Positions 34,334-43,384 of a stretch of DNA of 64,000 nt are shown in pieces. The stretch spans positions 124,001 through 188,000 of the forward strand of contig NZ_JPKG01000033.1 in NCBI RefSeq assembly GCF_000735605.1. Direction: 5' to 3'. The DNA comes from Allobosea sp. LC85. Lineage in GTDB: Bacteria > Pseudomonadota > Alphaproteobacteria > Rhizobiales > Beijerinckiaceae. The stretch's first letter is position 1, and every line of letters starts with the position of its first letter. The position numbers and the translations under genes are program-made. The notes below the pieces were generated by a model that worked only from the letters and a program-made list of their open reading frames with translations, did no database searches and had not been told where the DNA came from.

Positions 34334-37300
34334 TCAGTGCGGGGCAGGGGCCGGCTTGCCGGCTAGCGCTTCCTCCTGCGGCTTGCCCTTGCTGCGTTCG
34401 CGCATCCACTGGAACACGACATAGAGCATCGGGATCAGGAAGATGCCGAAGATCGAAGCGAAGAGCATGCCGCCGAAGACCGGCGTTCCGACGGCGCGCC
34501 GGCTGAGCGCGCCTGCTCCGGTGGCGATCACCAGCGGCAGCAGGCCGAGGATGAAGGCGAAGCTCGTCATCATCACCGGGCGGAAGCGCAGCCTGGCGCC
34601 GGAAATCGCGGATTCGACGATCGTTTCGCCCTTGGCACGCTGCTCCAGCGCGAATTCGACGATCAGGATGCCGTTCTTCGCCGCGAGCGCGATCAGCACC
34701 ACGAGGCCGATCTGGGCGTAGACGCCGAGGCTGACGCCGGTGAGCGCAATCGAGGCGATGGCGCCGAGGATCGCGACCGTGACCGAGAGCAGCACCGCGA
34801 TCGGTACGTTCCAGCTCTCATAGAGCGCGACGAGGAAGAGATAGGCGAAGAGCACGGCGAGCGCGAGCACGATCGTGGTGCCGCCGCTTGCCGCCTTCTC
34901 CTGCAGGGCCGTGCCGGTCCATTCGAAGCCGTAGCCCGCCGGCAGGGTCGTTGCGGAGATCCGTTCCATGGCCTGGAGCGCCTGGCCCGAGCTGACGCCC
35001 GGCCGCGGCGAGCCGTTGATGATCACGCTCCTGTAGCCGTTATAGCGCGTCAGGGCCTGTGGCCCGGTGACGAGGCGCACCTGCGAGAGCGCATTGAGCG
35101 GCACCATCGTGCCGGCATTGTTGCGGACATAGATCTTGCCGATATCGGTCACGGACCGCCGGAAGGGCGTCTCGGCCTGGACATTGACCTGCCAGGTTCG
35201 GCCGAAGACGTTGAAGTCGTTGACATAGTAGCCGCCGAGCGTCGCCTGCAAGGCGCTGAAGACGTCTGAGATCTTGACGCCGAGCACCTGCGCCTTGTCG
35301 CGGTCGATATCGAGATAGATCTGCGGGGTGTCGGCGGCGAAGGTGCTGAAGACCCCGGCGAGCTCGGGCTGCTGGTTGGCGGCGATCAAGAGCCCGCGCA
35401 TCGTCGCGGCGATATCGGTGGGCGACTGGCCCTGCAGGGCTTCCAGCACATATTGGAAACCGCCGGTGCTGCCGAGGCCCACGATCGGCGGCAGGTTGAA
35501 GGGAAAGACCGTCGCCTGCTGCACGGCGGCAAGCTGCGGCCGCAGCGCCCCGATGATGGCGCTGGCGCCCTGCGCCGGGTCCTTGCGCTCCTCGAAGGGC
35601 TTCAGGCGGACGACGAAGAAGGCCTGGTTGGACGAGGCGAGGCCGTCGATGAAGTTGAAGCCGACGACGGAGAGCACGCCTTCGACGCCGGCGATCGGCC
35701 GGACGATGGCCTCGACCTGCTCGACCACGGCCGCGGTGCGGTTCACCGAGGCGCCTTCGGGCAGCCGCATCGCGATGAAGAAGGCGCCCTGGTCCTCCTC
35801 CGGCAGGAAGCTCTGTGGCGTTGTCACGAAGAGCCCGCCCGTCGCGGCAATGATGCCGACGAGCACCGCCACGACGACGACGGCGATCCTGACCAGGCGC
35901 CTGACGATCGCGGCATAGCCGTCGCGGACCTTGTCGATGCCGTTCATCACGTAGCGCATCGGCCCGCCGCTGCCATGACTGCGCTTGATCAGGATCGAGC
36001 AGAGCGCCGGGCTCAGCGTCAGGGCATTGACCGCCGAGATCAGCATGGCGGCCGAGACGGCGACCGCGAATTGCCGGAAGAGCTGGCCGCTGATGCCGGG
36101 AATGAAGGCGACCGGCACGAAGACGGCGAGCAGGACGAAGGTGATCGCGATGATCGGCCCGGTGATCTCGCCCATCGCCTTCTTGGTCGCGTCCGCGATC
36201 GAAAGCTCCGGCTCCTCCTCGACGACGCGCTCGACATTCTCGATCACCACGATGGCGTCGTCGACGACGATGCCGATCGCGAGCACGAGCGCGAGCAGGG
36301 AGACGGTGTTGGCGGTGAAGCCGATCACCAGCATCACGGCGAAGGTGCCGATGATCGAGACCGGCACCGCGATCAGCGGAATGATGGTGGTGCGCAGCTT
36401 GCCGAGGAAGAGGAAGACGACGAGGCCGACCAGCACGAAGGCTTCGAGCAGGGTGCGGATGACCTCGTCGATCGTGGCGCTGACGAAGACCGTGGTGTCG
36501 AAGAAGATGCCGTAGGCGAGATCCTCCGGGAAGCGCTTGGAGAGCTCCTCCATCGTCGCCCGCACCTTCTTGGCGACCTCGATCGCGTTGGCGCCGGGCG
36601 ACTGGTAGATGCCCATGGCGGCGCCGGGCGCGCCGTTGAAGCGGCTGTAGCGATCCGAGGTGCGGGCGCCGATCTCGACGCGCGCCACATCCTTGACGCG
36701 CACGACCGAGCCGCCCGGATTGGTGCGGAGCACGATATTGGCGAACTCCTCCGGCTTGGTCAGCCGGCCCTGCGTCTTGACGGTGAGCTGGTATTGCTGG
36801 TCGCTGCTGACCGGCGCGGCGCCGATGCGGCCCAGCGCGGCCTGCACGTTCTGGCCCTGGACGGCGCTGATCACGTCGCTGGGCGTCAGGTTGAGCGCGG
36901 TCAGCCGGTTCGGGTCGAGCCAGACCCTGAGCGAGTAATCGAGCGGGCCGAACAGGCTGACCTGGCCGACGCCGTTGATGCGGGCGAGCGCATCGACCAG
37001 GTTGATCGTCGCGTAATTGCTCAGATAGAGCGAGTCGAACGAGTGCTTGGGCGAGTGGATCTCGACCACCTGCAGCAACGCGGCGGATTTCTTGCGGACG
37101 GTCAGGCCCTGGCGCGTGACCTCGGTCGGCAGCTGCGGCTGGGCGAGCGACGAGCGGTTCTGGACATTGACGGTGTTGATGTCCGGGTCGGTGCCGAGCG
37201 CGAAGGTGACGTTGAGCGTGTAGCTGCCGTCGGCGCCGCTGGTCGACTGGTAGTAGAGCGCGTTGTCGACGCCGTTGATCTGTTGCTCGATCGGCTGGGC

Positions 37301-37486
37301 GACCGTGGTCTCGACCACCTCGGCATCGGCGCCGGGATAGCTCGCCGTCAGGGTCACCTGCGGCGGCACGATGTCGGGGAACTGCGCGACCGGGATCGTG
37401 AAGATGGCGATGATGCCCGCCAGCGTGATGACGATCGAGATGACGAAGGCAAGGCGCGGCCGGTCGACGAAGACGGATGAGATCAC
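34334..37486 (-). CDS. RND efflux pump, inner-membrane transporter (HAE1, AcrB/MexB type)
   Basis: A full-length 1,050-residue hydrophobe/amphiphile exporter. It has the N-terminal span (FVDRPRLAFVISIVITLAGI), two large periplasmic loops and twelve spans. The proton-relay aspartates are present in LAIGIVVDDAIVVIEN (around residue 400-415) and the lysine in LIALAAKNGILIVEF (around 940). PTSFVPEEDQG-type motif appears as QSFLPEEDQGAFF. It captures drugs, solvents or bile-acid-like compounds from the periplasm and drives them out with proton flow as a trimer. It starts three bases after the fusion protein ends, so both are in one operon. A TolC/OprM-type channel is not encoded here. Confidence 0.95.
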   Translation of the reverse strand: MISSVFVDRPRLAFVISIVITLAGIIAIFTIPVAQFPDIVPPQVTLTASYPGADAEVVETTVAQPIEQQINGVDNALYYQSTSGADGSYTLNVTFALGTDPDINTVNVQNRSSLAQPQLPTEVTRQGLTVRKKSAALLQVVEIHSPKHSFDSLYLSNYATINLVDALARINGVGQVSLFGPLDYSLRVWLDPNRLTALNLTPSDVISAVQGQNVQAALGRIGAAPVSSDQQYQLTVKTQGRLTKPEEFANIVLRTNPGGSVVRVKDVARVEIGARTSDRYSRFNGAPGAAMGIYQSPGANAIEVAKKVRATMEELSKRFPEDLAYGIFFDTTVFVSATIDEVIRTLLEAFVLVGLVVFLFLGKLRTTIIPLIAVPVSIIGTFAVMLVIGFTANTVSLLALVLAIGIVVDDAIVVIENVERVVEEEPELSIADATKKAMGEITGPIIAITFVLLAVFVPVAFIPGISGQLFRQFAVAVSAAMLISAVNALTLSPALCSILIKRSHGSGGPMRYVMNGIDKVRDGYAAIVRRLVRIAVVVVAVLVGIIAATGGLFVTTPQSFLPEEDQGAFFIAMRLPEGASVNRTAAVVEQVEAIVRPIAGVEGVLSVVGFNFIDGLASSNQAFFVVRLKPFEERKDPAQGASAIIGALRPQLAAVQQATVFPFNLPPIVGLGSTGGFQYVLEALQGQSPTDIAATMRGLLIAANQQPELAGVFSTFAADTPQIYLDIDRDKAQVLGVKISDVFSALQATLGGYYVNDFNVFGRTWQVNVQAETPFRRSVTDIGKIYVRNNAGTMVPLNALSQVRLVTGPQALTRYNGYRSVIINGSPRPGVSSGQALQAMERISATTLPAGYGFEWTGTALQEKAASGGTTIVLALAVLFAYLFLVALYESWNVPIAVLLSVTVAILGAIASIALTGVSLGVYAQIGLVVLIALAAKNGILIVEFALEQRAKGETIVESAISGARLRFRPVMMTSFAFILGLLPLVIATGAGALSRRAVGTPVFGGMLFASIFGIFLIPMLYVVFQWMRERSKGKPQEEALAGKPAPAPH

Positions 37487-37489
37487 GTC

Positions 37490-38635
37490 CTAGCTCCCGC
37501 TTGCCGGAGCAACGGGCGTGGCGCTCACCGTCAGGCCGGGGCGCACCTTGACCAGGCCGTCGACGATGACATTTTCGCCCTCGGTGAGCCCGGATTCGAC
37601 GACGATATCGGCATCCTGCTGCGCGCCCAGCTTGATGCGGCGCTGCTGGGCCTTGTTGTCCTTGTCGACGACCATGACGTAGCTGCCGGCCTGGTCGACC
37701 TGGATGGCCGCCTGCGGCACGACGAGCCGCGCCTGCTCGTGCCGTTCGCGAATCTCGACCGAGACGAACTCGCCATCGATCAACTGGCGATCGGGGTTCG
37801 GGAGCGAGGCTCGCATCGTCACGGTGTCGGTCTGCTGGTCGACCTGCGGGTCGGTGTAGTTCCAGACGCCGGGATGGGGGTATTCCTTGCCCGAGGACAT
37901 GCGCACGGTGATCGCGATCTTGCCCTGGCCGCCGTCCTCCCGCCGGCGCGCCTCGCGCAGCTCCTCGAGCTGGCGCACGCTGACCTGGAACAGGACATAC
38001 ATCGGGTCCTGGCTGACGATGGTTGCGAGTGCATTGCTGCTGGGGCCGACGAGATTGCCCTGCGTATAGGCGGTGCGGCCGATGCGGCCCGCGATCGGGG
38101 CGATGATGTCGGTGTAGCCGAGGTTTTCCTTGGCCTGGGTCAACGCCGCCTGGTTCTGCAGCACCGCGGCATGGGCGATGTCGAGGCTGGCGCGGTTGGC
38201 GTCGAGGGTCGCCTGCGAGACGGCTTGCGTCTTCACCAGGTCCTGCGAGCGGGCATAGGTCAGCTGCGCATTGAGCTCCTGGGCCTTGGCGGCGGCGAGA
38301 TTGGCCTGCGCCTGGTCGAGCTGCGCCTGATATTGCACCTTTTCGATCTGGTAGAGGACGTCGCCGGCCTTGACGTCCTGCCCCTCAGTGAACTGGATTT
38401 TCTGAAGGAAGCCCTGCACGCGCGCCATCAGGGCCACGCTTTCGGGCGCCTTGATGCGGCCGACGAAGGAATAGGCCCAGCTCACCCCCTTCTTGGCGGC
38501 CGGCATCACACCGACGGCAGGCGCAGGCGGAGCGGCCGGCGGTTTCGCGGCCTCCCGCTCATTGCAGGCGCCAAGCGCCAGCACCATGACCGCGATCGAA
38601 ACCAGCAACCGGAAACGCATCCGCATGCCCCGCAT
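37490..38635 (-). CDS. RND efflux pump, periplasmic adaptor (membrane fusion) lipoprotein
   Basis: A 381-residue AcrA/MexA-type adaptor. The start is a lipoprotein signal (LLVSIAVMVLALGAC, lipobox LGAC). Then come the lipoyl/biotinyl half (YSFVGRIKAPESVALMARVQ), an alpha-helical hairpin (about 100-175, AQLDQAQANLAAAKAQELNA), the second half-lipoyl piece TDIIAPIAGRIGRTAYTQGN and a beta-barrel. It bridges the inner pump and an outer-membrane channel. It is the first gene of the operon; no local TetR or LysR repressor is adjacent, and the 140 bases upstream hold no clear operator. Confidence 0.93.
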   Translation of the reverse strand: MRGMRMRFRLLVSIAVMVLALGACNEREAAKPPAAPPAPAVGVMPAAKKGVSWAYSFVGRIKAPESVALMARVQGFLQKIQFTEGQDVKAGDVLYQIEKVQYQAQLDQAQANLAAAKAQELNAQLTYARSQDLVKTQAVSQATLDANRASLDIAHAAVLQNQAALTQAKENLGYTDIIAPIAGRIGRTAYTQGNLVGPSSNALATIVSQDPMYVLFQVSVRQLEELREARRREDGGQGKIAITVRMSSGKEYPHPGVWNYTDPQVDQQTDTVTMRASLPNPDRQLIDGEFVSVEIRERHEQARLVVPQAAIQVDQAGSYVMVVDKDNKAQQRRIKLGAQQDADIVVESGLTEGENVIVDGLVKVRPGLTVSATPVAPASGS

Positions 38636-38776
38636 GATCGATCCCAGGGACTAAATCCTCGCAGGGATTTAACCCGAAACCCATCGTGGCAAACTTCCGG
38701 GTGCTTGCACAGAGGCTTGCGGATGCCGAAGCGGTGGGGGCGGGTTCGGTGAGGCTGCCGGCGTTTCCGTGACGGA

Positions 38777-39040
38777 TCAGAGCGGCCCGACCACGTCCGG
38801 ATTCATGGCGACGAAGAGCTCGGCCTGGCGCTCGAACAGCATCCATGCCGGATCATTCTCCGACCGTCCAGCGTGGCAGTGCATGACCGTGAAGATCGCA
38901 ACCGTCCCGGCTGCCTGGTCGGGGTCTATCCGCGCGGCCCGGCACATCGCCCTGGCAATTCTCTGGATGCGCGGATCATCCGGTCGACCCGCCGCGGTCT
39001 CCGGTGCGGCGACCGGCTCGGCTTCATCGATCAGAGACAT
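38777..39040 (-). CDS. Small hypothetical protein, 87 residues, EcfG-promoted
   Basis: ATG at 39040 has GGGAGG six bases upstream on the reverse strand, a strong ribosome site. The protein (MSLIDEAEPVAAPETAAGRP at the start) is predicted soluble, mostly helical, with RIQRIARAMCRAARIDPDQA and VMHCHAGRSENDPAWMLF pieces; one His/Cys pair could bind metal, but no family is recognised. A perfect EcfG-type promoter lies 52 bases before the start codon, so stress-induced expression is likely. It converges with the upstream side of the efflux operon. Confidence 0.7.
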   Translation of the reverse strand: MSLIDEAEPVAAPETAAGRPDDPRIQRIARAMCRAARIDPDQAAGTVAIFTVMHCHAGRSENDPAWMLFERQAELFVAMNPDVVGPL

Positions 39041-39092
39041 GGCGGACCTCCCGTCCTGGCGTAAACCGACCCCAGCCCATGCGACAGGATCA

Positions 39093-39117
39093 AACGATTG
39101 GCCCGGCCAGCGGTTCC
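39093..39117 (-). promoter_or_regulatory. EcfG-type promoter, exact match (GGAAC-N16-CGTT)
   Basis: On the reverse strand GGAAC (39117-39113) is followed after exactly 16 bases by CGTT (39096-39093). It faces the small gene at 38777-39040, leaving a leader of about 45 bases. Confidence 0.65.
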
Positions 39118-39394
39118 CGCGGCAAAGGCGCGCGCCTTCGTCGCTCGGCAGCCATCGCAAACCGGGCAGTAGCGCAGGCCCCCCGAGCCTGAATGCATCC
39201 GCATGCAGCGCGTCAGCCGCTGGGGTGACGGTTCTTGATACCCGCGGCGAGCAGAACCGAGCGCCGTGACGTCGCTATCCTGCCCTCGCGCGTCTCGCCC
39301 GAGAGGCATGCCCGGAACCGGCGGTCTCCCGTGGCCGTTTCATTTTCGACGGGCCGCGCATCCCCACTGATCGTCAGCTCGTCCCAAGGAGCGT

Positions 39395-39447
39395 CTGATC
39401 GCTGGCAAGGATCGCCTGATCGCTGGCAAGGATCGTCTGATCGCTGG
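39395..39447 (+). repeat. 21-base tandem repeat, about 2.5 copies
   Basis: Units of 21 bases (ctgatcgctggcaaggatcg plus c or t) start at 39395, 39416 and 39437; the third is cut after 11 bases. Both strands stay open through it, but neither translated product looks like a real protein. It lies in the gene-free stretch 39118-39615, which otherwise shows nothing that I can name. Confidence 0.85.
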
Positions 39448-39615
39448 AATGTGAGGCCTGAAGCAGTCCGATGACCTGTGTCGGCGCGGAAAAGCCATAG
39501 ACGCATTTGGCCGATGGGGTCAGCTTCATGGTGGGCTCCAGCGTCTTCCGGCTTCAATCGAGGAGCGGTGATTTCGTTCCGAAGAAGGCGATCGCCTGGG
39601 CCGATGGGCCAATCG

Positions 39616-39640
39616 GGAACCAACGCGCCGATCGGCGGTT
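39616..39640 (+). promoter_or_regulatory. Candidate EcfG promoter (GGAAC-N16-GGTT) for glsB-yidB
   Basis: GGAAC at 39616-39620, a 16-base spacer, GGTT at 39637-39640. It is 73 bases before the GlsB/YeaQ gene. One base differs from the exact CGTT box. Confidence 0.55.
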
Positions 39641-39713
39641 CAGACTGTGCTTGGGCGTCGCTCGGCGCGGCTTTGTGCCGTGGGACGCGACCGGGCTATT
39701 GGGGGAGGACATC

Positions 39714-39974
39714 GTGAGCATTGTGTGGACCATCGTCATCGGCTTTCTCGCCGGAGTAATCGCCAAGTTCCTGACCCCTGGGTCCAACGAGCCTGCGGGC
39801 TTTGTCCTGACGACCATTCTCGGAATCGTCGGCGCCTTCGTTGCGACCTATCTCGGCCAGGCCCTCAACTGGTACGGCCCCGGGGAAGGGGCGGGCCTGA
39901 TCGGGGCGGTCATTGGCGCCGTCATCGTCCTGATGGTTTGGGCCTTTTTCTCGAACCGCCAACGCAGCGTGTAA
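39714..39974 (+). CDS. GlsB/YeaQ/YmgE family stress-response membrane protein
   Basis: An 86-residue protein with three predicted spans. The family pattern is clear: SIVWTIVIGFLAGVIAKFLT, the PG-rich turn (TPGSNEPAGFVLTTILGI) and GLIGAVIGAVIVLMVWAFF at the end. GTG at 39714 is the start, six bases after GGGGAGG; an upstream reading would add an Arg-rich tail without signal. These transglycosylase-associated small proteins of the inner membrane are induced by general stress. It is followed 25 bases later by YidB, and a candidate EcfG promoter lies upstream. Confidence 0.88.
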   Translation: MSIVWTIVIGFLAGVIAKFLTPGSNEPAGFVLTTILGIVGAFVATYLGQALNWYGPGEGAGLIGAVIGAVIVLMVWAFFSNRQRSV

Positions 39975-39999
39975 CACCCAAGCGCAAGGAGCGAACCTC

Positions 40000-40473
40000 A
40001 TGAGCGAAAAGGGCTTTCCGTCGATGACGGCACTGCTGGGCCTGCTTGCCCTCGCAGGGTACCAGAACCGGGACAAGATCGCCGAGTGGCTCGGCCAGGC
40101 CAATCAGCCGGATCGCGCCGGGGCACCGGCCGGCGACATCCCGAAAGGCGCGGACACGGTCCTCGGCGATCTCAGGGGCACAGCGGGCGCAGGCGGGATC
40201 GGCGGCTTCCTGAACGGCGGCCTGGGCGAACTGCTTGAGCGCTTCAAGCAGGCCGGCCAGGGCGAGAAGGCCGATTCCTGGGTGCGGCAAGGCGCCAATC
40301 AGGAAGTCGCGCCCCCGGACCTGGAACAGGCGATCGGTCCCGATGTCCTGGCCAAGCTCGAACGTCAGACGGGCCTGTCCCGCGATGAGCTGCTGTCCCG
40401 CTTGTCCCGGCGACTGCCGGACGCCGTGGATCGCTACACGCCAGACGGCAGGCTCCCCACCGCCGGGGCCTGA
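40000..40473 (+). CDS. YidB family protein (DUF937)
   Basis: A 157-residue YidB-like protein. An N-terminal hydrophobic helix (TALLGLLALAGYQNRDKIAE) is followed by a Gly-rich linker (GTAGAGGIGGFLNGGLGEL) and the conserved DUF937 core LERFKQAGQGEKADSWVRQG with ANQEVAPPDLEQAIGPDVLA, ending in LLSRLSRRLPDAVDRYTPDG. YidB proteins are of unknown function, usually linked to envelope or stress responses. ATG at 40000 has AAGGAG ten bases upstream. It is co-transcribed with GlsB from the candidate EcfG promoter. Confidence 0.9.
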   Translation: MSEKGFPSMTALLGLLALAGYQNRDKIAEWLGQANQPDRAGAPAGDIPKGADTVLGDLRGTAGAGGIGGFLNGGLGELLERFKQAGQGEKADSWVRQGANQEVAPPDLEQAIGPDVLAKLERQTGLSRDELLSRLSRRLPDAVDRYTPDGRLPTAGA

Positions 40474-40739
40474 TCTCGCCCCCAGTGTCGACGAGCGGGC
40501 GTGACGAGCGCGCTGACGCGGATGCGTCGCGCCCCGGCTCGGCTGGCACCAGGGCTCGGTTCCGAGACGAGCCGCGTCATCGGTCGCGCCGTCGGCCAGT
40601 CGTGAGCTCGACAGGCTCGCGGCTGAATCGCGTCAGCGGTCCGGGCCGATCAGCGACGTCACTTCGGACCACTCAGCCCATGTGAGCGCCTGGTACAGCG
40701 CCCGGCCGTCCGGTGTCGCGATCAGAGTGCGATCGTGGC

Positions 40740-41510
40740 TCAGGACGCCGAGATGCGTCGATGCACGTCATCAAGACTGCCTGAGAAGACATCAAAAACC
40801 CTGTGCTCCGTGAGTGCGCGCAAAACCTGCTCGTTGATCCCGCCGCGCGTCGCATATTCTTCAGCCAAATGCATGAAATCGGCATCCGGATTTGTTTCCG
40901 GGGCGGCTGCCAGCGCCTTGAAAAGGCTGGCGACATAGTCGCGTGCCTGCGGTTTCGCCACGCCGTGATCTTCAAGCCATCTGTGAATCGTATCGAGATA
41001 CGTGAAATGCGTCGCAAACGTCGCGGTAGCGACACTCAAGGCGTCAAACTCGCTTGAATTCTCGACCTCGATCACCTTTCCCAGCCCGCCGAACAGTGCC
41101 GCCATGCCGGGATCGGGCGGGCACATGATCGTCGCCCCCTGCCTATGCGCGACCATGGGCATGGGAAGTGCTTTCGTCACCTGCCCAGCAGGCGCGGTCA
41201 ACGCGGCTATCGTCTCGCGGGACAGCGTGGCGATCAGGCTGACGACATGATGATCACGACGAAATCGCAATTCCGGCAGCACGTCATGCGCGAGCTGCGG
41301 ACGAACCGCGAGCATGACGGTGTCGCAAGCGTCCAGGACTGCCTGATTATCGGGAGCAACCCGTACATCCCGATAGCGGGAAGCCAGGCTGGCAGCGATG
41401 TCTTCATTACGGGGCGACAGGACAACGGACATGGAATTGTCTGGGTCGGATTTGAGCCCGGTGACAATCGCGGATGTGAGCGCGCCTGTACCGATGAAGC
41501 CGAGTTTCAT
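40740..41510 (-). CDS. ProC-like NAD(P)-dependent reductase (pyrroline-5-carboxylate reductase family)
   Basis: A 256-residue oxidoreductase. The Rossmann start MKLGFIGTGALTSAIVTGLK carries GxGxxxxA, and the second strand ends in LSPRNEDIAASLAS, where the Arg suggests NADPH. DTVMLAVRPQLAHDVL is the ProC signature region. The C-terminal helical domain is present (EYATRGGINEQVLRALTEH) in place of the usual SPGGTTxxAL. The missing Thr pair and small size make true proline synthesis doubtful; other family members act on related imino acids. It stands alone on the reverse strand. In the 266 bases downstream one frame reads plausibly as a protein end, but no start was found. Confidence 0.8.
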   Translation of the reverse strand: MKLGFIGTGALTSAIVTGLKSDPDNSMSVVLSPRNEDIAASLASRYRDVRVAPDNQAVLDACDTVMLAVRPQLAHDVLPELRFRRDHHVVSLIATLSRETIAALTAPAGQVTKALPMPMVAHRQGATIMCPPDPGMAALFGGLGKVIEVENSSEFDALSVATATFATHFTYLDTIHRWLEDHGVAKPQARDYVASLFKALAAAPETNPDADFMHLAEEYATRGGINEQVLRALTEHRVFDVFSGSLDDVHRRISAS

Positions 41511-41667
41511 GAGGTGCCTCGCAGCTTGGGGTTCTGGATGGTGTGTCAGCCCGGAATCTAGATCGCCGTGCGTCCGTTCGGACGCAGGATGGGCGATCTA
41601 CCTCTTTGTTTGGGCATCGGATTCTTCCGAAAACCGGATTTCAGCAGGCAATCGCTCGGCAATCCGG

Positions 41668-42312
41668 TCACACCGGTCCCTGGCCCAGGCGATGTTTCAG
41701 CCTGCGGTTCTCGTCTTCAAGAAACGTCAATCTGGCTTTGACCGGCTCCAGCCATTCGGCGAGCTCGGCCTCGCTGAAGCGCGGCGTGATGTGTTGCGGA
41801 CAGTTCCAGTCGAAGGCCACGATCGCAATCGTGACAGCCCGTTCGACGCGGGCGTCATGGCCTGGAACGCTCAGCCTGGCCGCCAGTGCCGTGTCGGCGG
41901 TCGCGTCGGCGACATGCATATGCCCGAAGATCTTCAAACGGCGCTGATGGGCATAATCCATCAGGAACAGCGAGACCCTGTCATTGCCCGCGACATTGCC
42001 CGTCGTGATGTATTGCCGGTTTCCTCGATAATCCGCGAAACCAAGGGTCTTGCTGTCGAGAACCTTCAGGAAACCGATCGGTCCGCCACGAAACTGGAGA
42101 TAGGGCCAGCCCGTCTCCGAGACCGAGGCGAGATAGAACGCGTCGCTCCGGGCGATGAACGCCTCCTCTTCCGGCCCGAGCAGGTGGTTTCGAGGAGGAG
42201 CTCCAGGATCGAGCGTGCCGTCGATCCTGGCGTATTGACCCGCGCTGCCATAGTGCTGGCGTGCGCCTTTGACTGCCGGGGTCGAAGCGATCTCGAGATA
42301 TTTGTGAAGCAT
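41668..42312 (-). CDS. Pyridoxamine 5'-phosphate oxidase-family FMN protein
   Basis: A 214-residue split-barrel flavoprotein. The barrel spans about residues 35-170: FIARSDAFYLASVSETGWPY, LQFRGGPIGFLKVLDSKTLG, GNRQYITTGNVAGNDRVSLF and IFGHMHVADA are the conserved strands that bind FMN at the dimer interface. The C-terminus has a coiled stretch (LEPVKARLTFLEDENRRLKH). ATG at 42312 begins MLHKYLEIASTP; a longer reading adds 23 residues without support. It is 69 bases downstream of the metallo-beta-lactamase gene on the same strand. Substrate unknown. Confidence 0.88.
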   Translation of the reverse strand: MLHKYLEIASTPAVKGARQHYGSAGQYARIDGTLDPGAPPRNHLLGPEEEAFIARSDAFYLASVSETGWPYLQFRGGPIGFLKVLDSKTLGFADYRGNRQYITTGNVAGNDRVSLFLMDYAHQRRLKIFGHMHVADATADTALAARLSVPGHDARVERAVTIAIVAFDWNCPQHITPRFSEAELAEWLEPVKARLTFLEDENRRLKHRLGQGPV

Positions 42313-42381
42313 GCGAGCCTCCGATATCCGAGCCGGCGCAGCCGCCGCTCGGAAGAATTGCGCTGCGCGCGACGAGGGCAT

Positions 42382-43353
42382 TCAGATCTGCTGGGCCCAT
42401 TCTGCCGAAAGCCAGCGCAGCCGACCGCCATCGGAAACGATGTGGCCAAGCCCCGGGAACGGCATATGCGTGGCGGCAATCAATGCCTTCTCCTCGGCCG
42501 CGCGCGGGAAGAAACGGGCGCGCATCGCGCGGGCAGCCTCCGGATCCTGCTCGAAGACGAAGCCGATATCGGTGGCGGCCGGATGGAGCGACGGATGGAA
42601 GAGCATGTCCGAGACCATGAGCAGGCTCTTGCCGCCGTCCTCGATGCGCACCCCGATATGTCCAGGGGTGTGGCCGCTGAGGTCGACGATCGAGACGCCG
42701 CGCGTGATGCTGCGCTCGCCATCGATCGCTTGCAGTTTCGGATAGAGGCGAACGAACTCCGCCGATGCATCGAAGCTGCTCTTCAGGAAGCCCGGCGCCG
42801 CCGAGCGCTTCGCCGGATCGGTCCAGTGAGCGATCTCACGCCTGTCGACATAAATCTCCGCGTTCGGGAAATTCCGGCGGCCGCCCGCGACCAGGCCACC
42901 AATATGGTCTCGATGCATATGGGTCACGATGACGGCGTCGATGCTCTCGGGCCTGATCCCGATCGCCTCCAGGGCGGAGGGTAGCTTTCCGCTCTCCCCA
43001 AGCAAGCCGGCCGGCCCCGTGTCGATCAGGATGCGCCGCTCGCCATCCTCGATCAGGTACTGGGTGAACATCAGGCGGATGCCGCCGGGCCTGGCCGCGA
43101 ACTGCGCCGCCGCCGCCTCTTCGATCTCGCTGGGCTGCCGTCCCACAAAATAGGAGAACGGCATGTCGGCAAAGCCGTCGGTCAGCGCGGTCACCGCGAA
43201 CCGCCCGATGGAGACCCGCGCCAGGGGCGGGACAGCCCTGGAGGCGATCGACTGAGCCTGCGCGACCCCGCTGCCGGCGGGCAGCACGGAGCCACCGGCC
43301 AAGGCTAGGGCGGGAACGGACAGGGCGAAGGCGCGACGGGATAATGCGGTCAT
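42382..43353 (-). CDS. Exported metallo-beta-lactamase-fold hydrolase
   Basis: A 323-residue MBL-fold enzyme. The N-terminus is a twin-arginine-like signal (SRRAFALSVPALALAGGSVL, cleavage near AQAQS). The zinc motif is H145-M-H147-R-D149-H150 (VTHMHRDHIGG), the third ligand His is in LSGHTPGHIGVR and the bridging Asp is in LLMVSDMLFHP; a final His is in ATHMPFPGLGH. The layout matches AHL-lactonase/YtnP-like quorum-quenching proteins and other lactonases; it lacks beta-lactamase-specific residues. Divergent from the LysR regulator at 43507, its likely controller. Substrate unknown. Confidence 0.9.
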   Translation of the reverse strand: MTALSRRAFALSVPALALAGGSVLPAGSGVAQAQSIASRAVPPLARVSIGRFAVTALTDGFADMPFSYFVGRQPSEIEEAAAAQFAARPGGIRLMFTQYLIEDGERRILIDTGPAGLLGESGKLPSALEAIGIRPESIDAVIVTHMHRDHIGGLVAGGRRNFPNAEIYVDRREIAHWTDPAKRSAAPGFLKSSFDASAEFVRLYPKLQAIDGERSITRGVSIVDLSGHTPGHIGVRIEDGGKSLLMVSDMLFHPSLHPAATDIGFVFEQDPEAARAMRARFFPRAAEEKALIAATHMPFPGLGHIVSDGGRLRWLSAEWAQQI

Positions 43354-43384
43354 CGAAGGCTCCTATGCTGCGAGGGCAGCCTTT

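Noticed and set aside
35453..37480. 675-codon plus-strand frame opposite the RND pump
   Set aside because: Asp/Arg/Gly-rich antisense shadow of a gene with all RND motifs.
39395..39447. Possible CRISPR-like repeat
   Set aside because: Units are directly adjacent without spacers, only 2.5 copies, and no cas genes are near.
39213..39623. Reverse-strand open frame of 136 codons across the 21-base repeat
   Set aside because: Its composition follows the repeat (a seven-residue pattern), there is no good ribosome site, and the stretch also holds promoter motifs in the other direction.
40633..40739. Reverse-strand frame reading like a protein end (TPDGRALYQALTWAEW) downstream of the ProC-like gene
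   Set aside because: No start codon or upstream continuation was found in the same frame; it may be a remnant, but I cannot name it.
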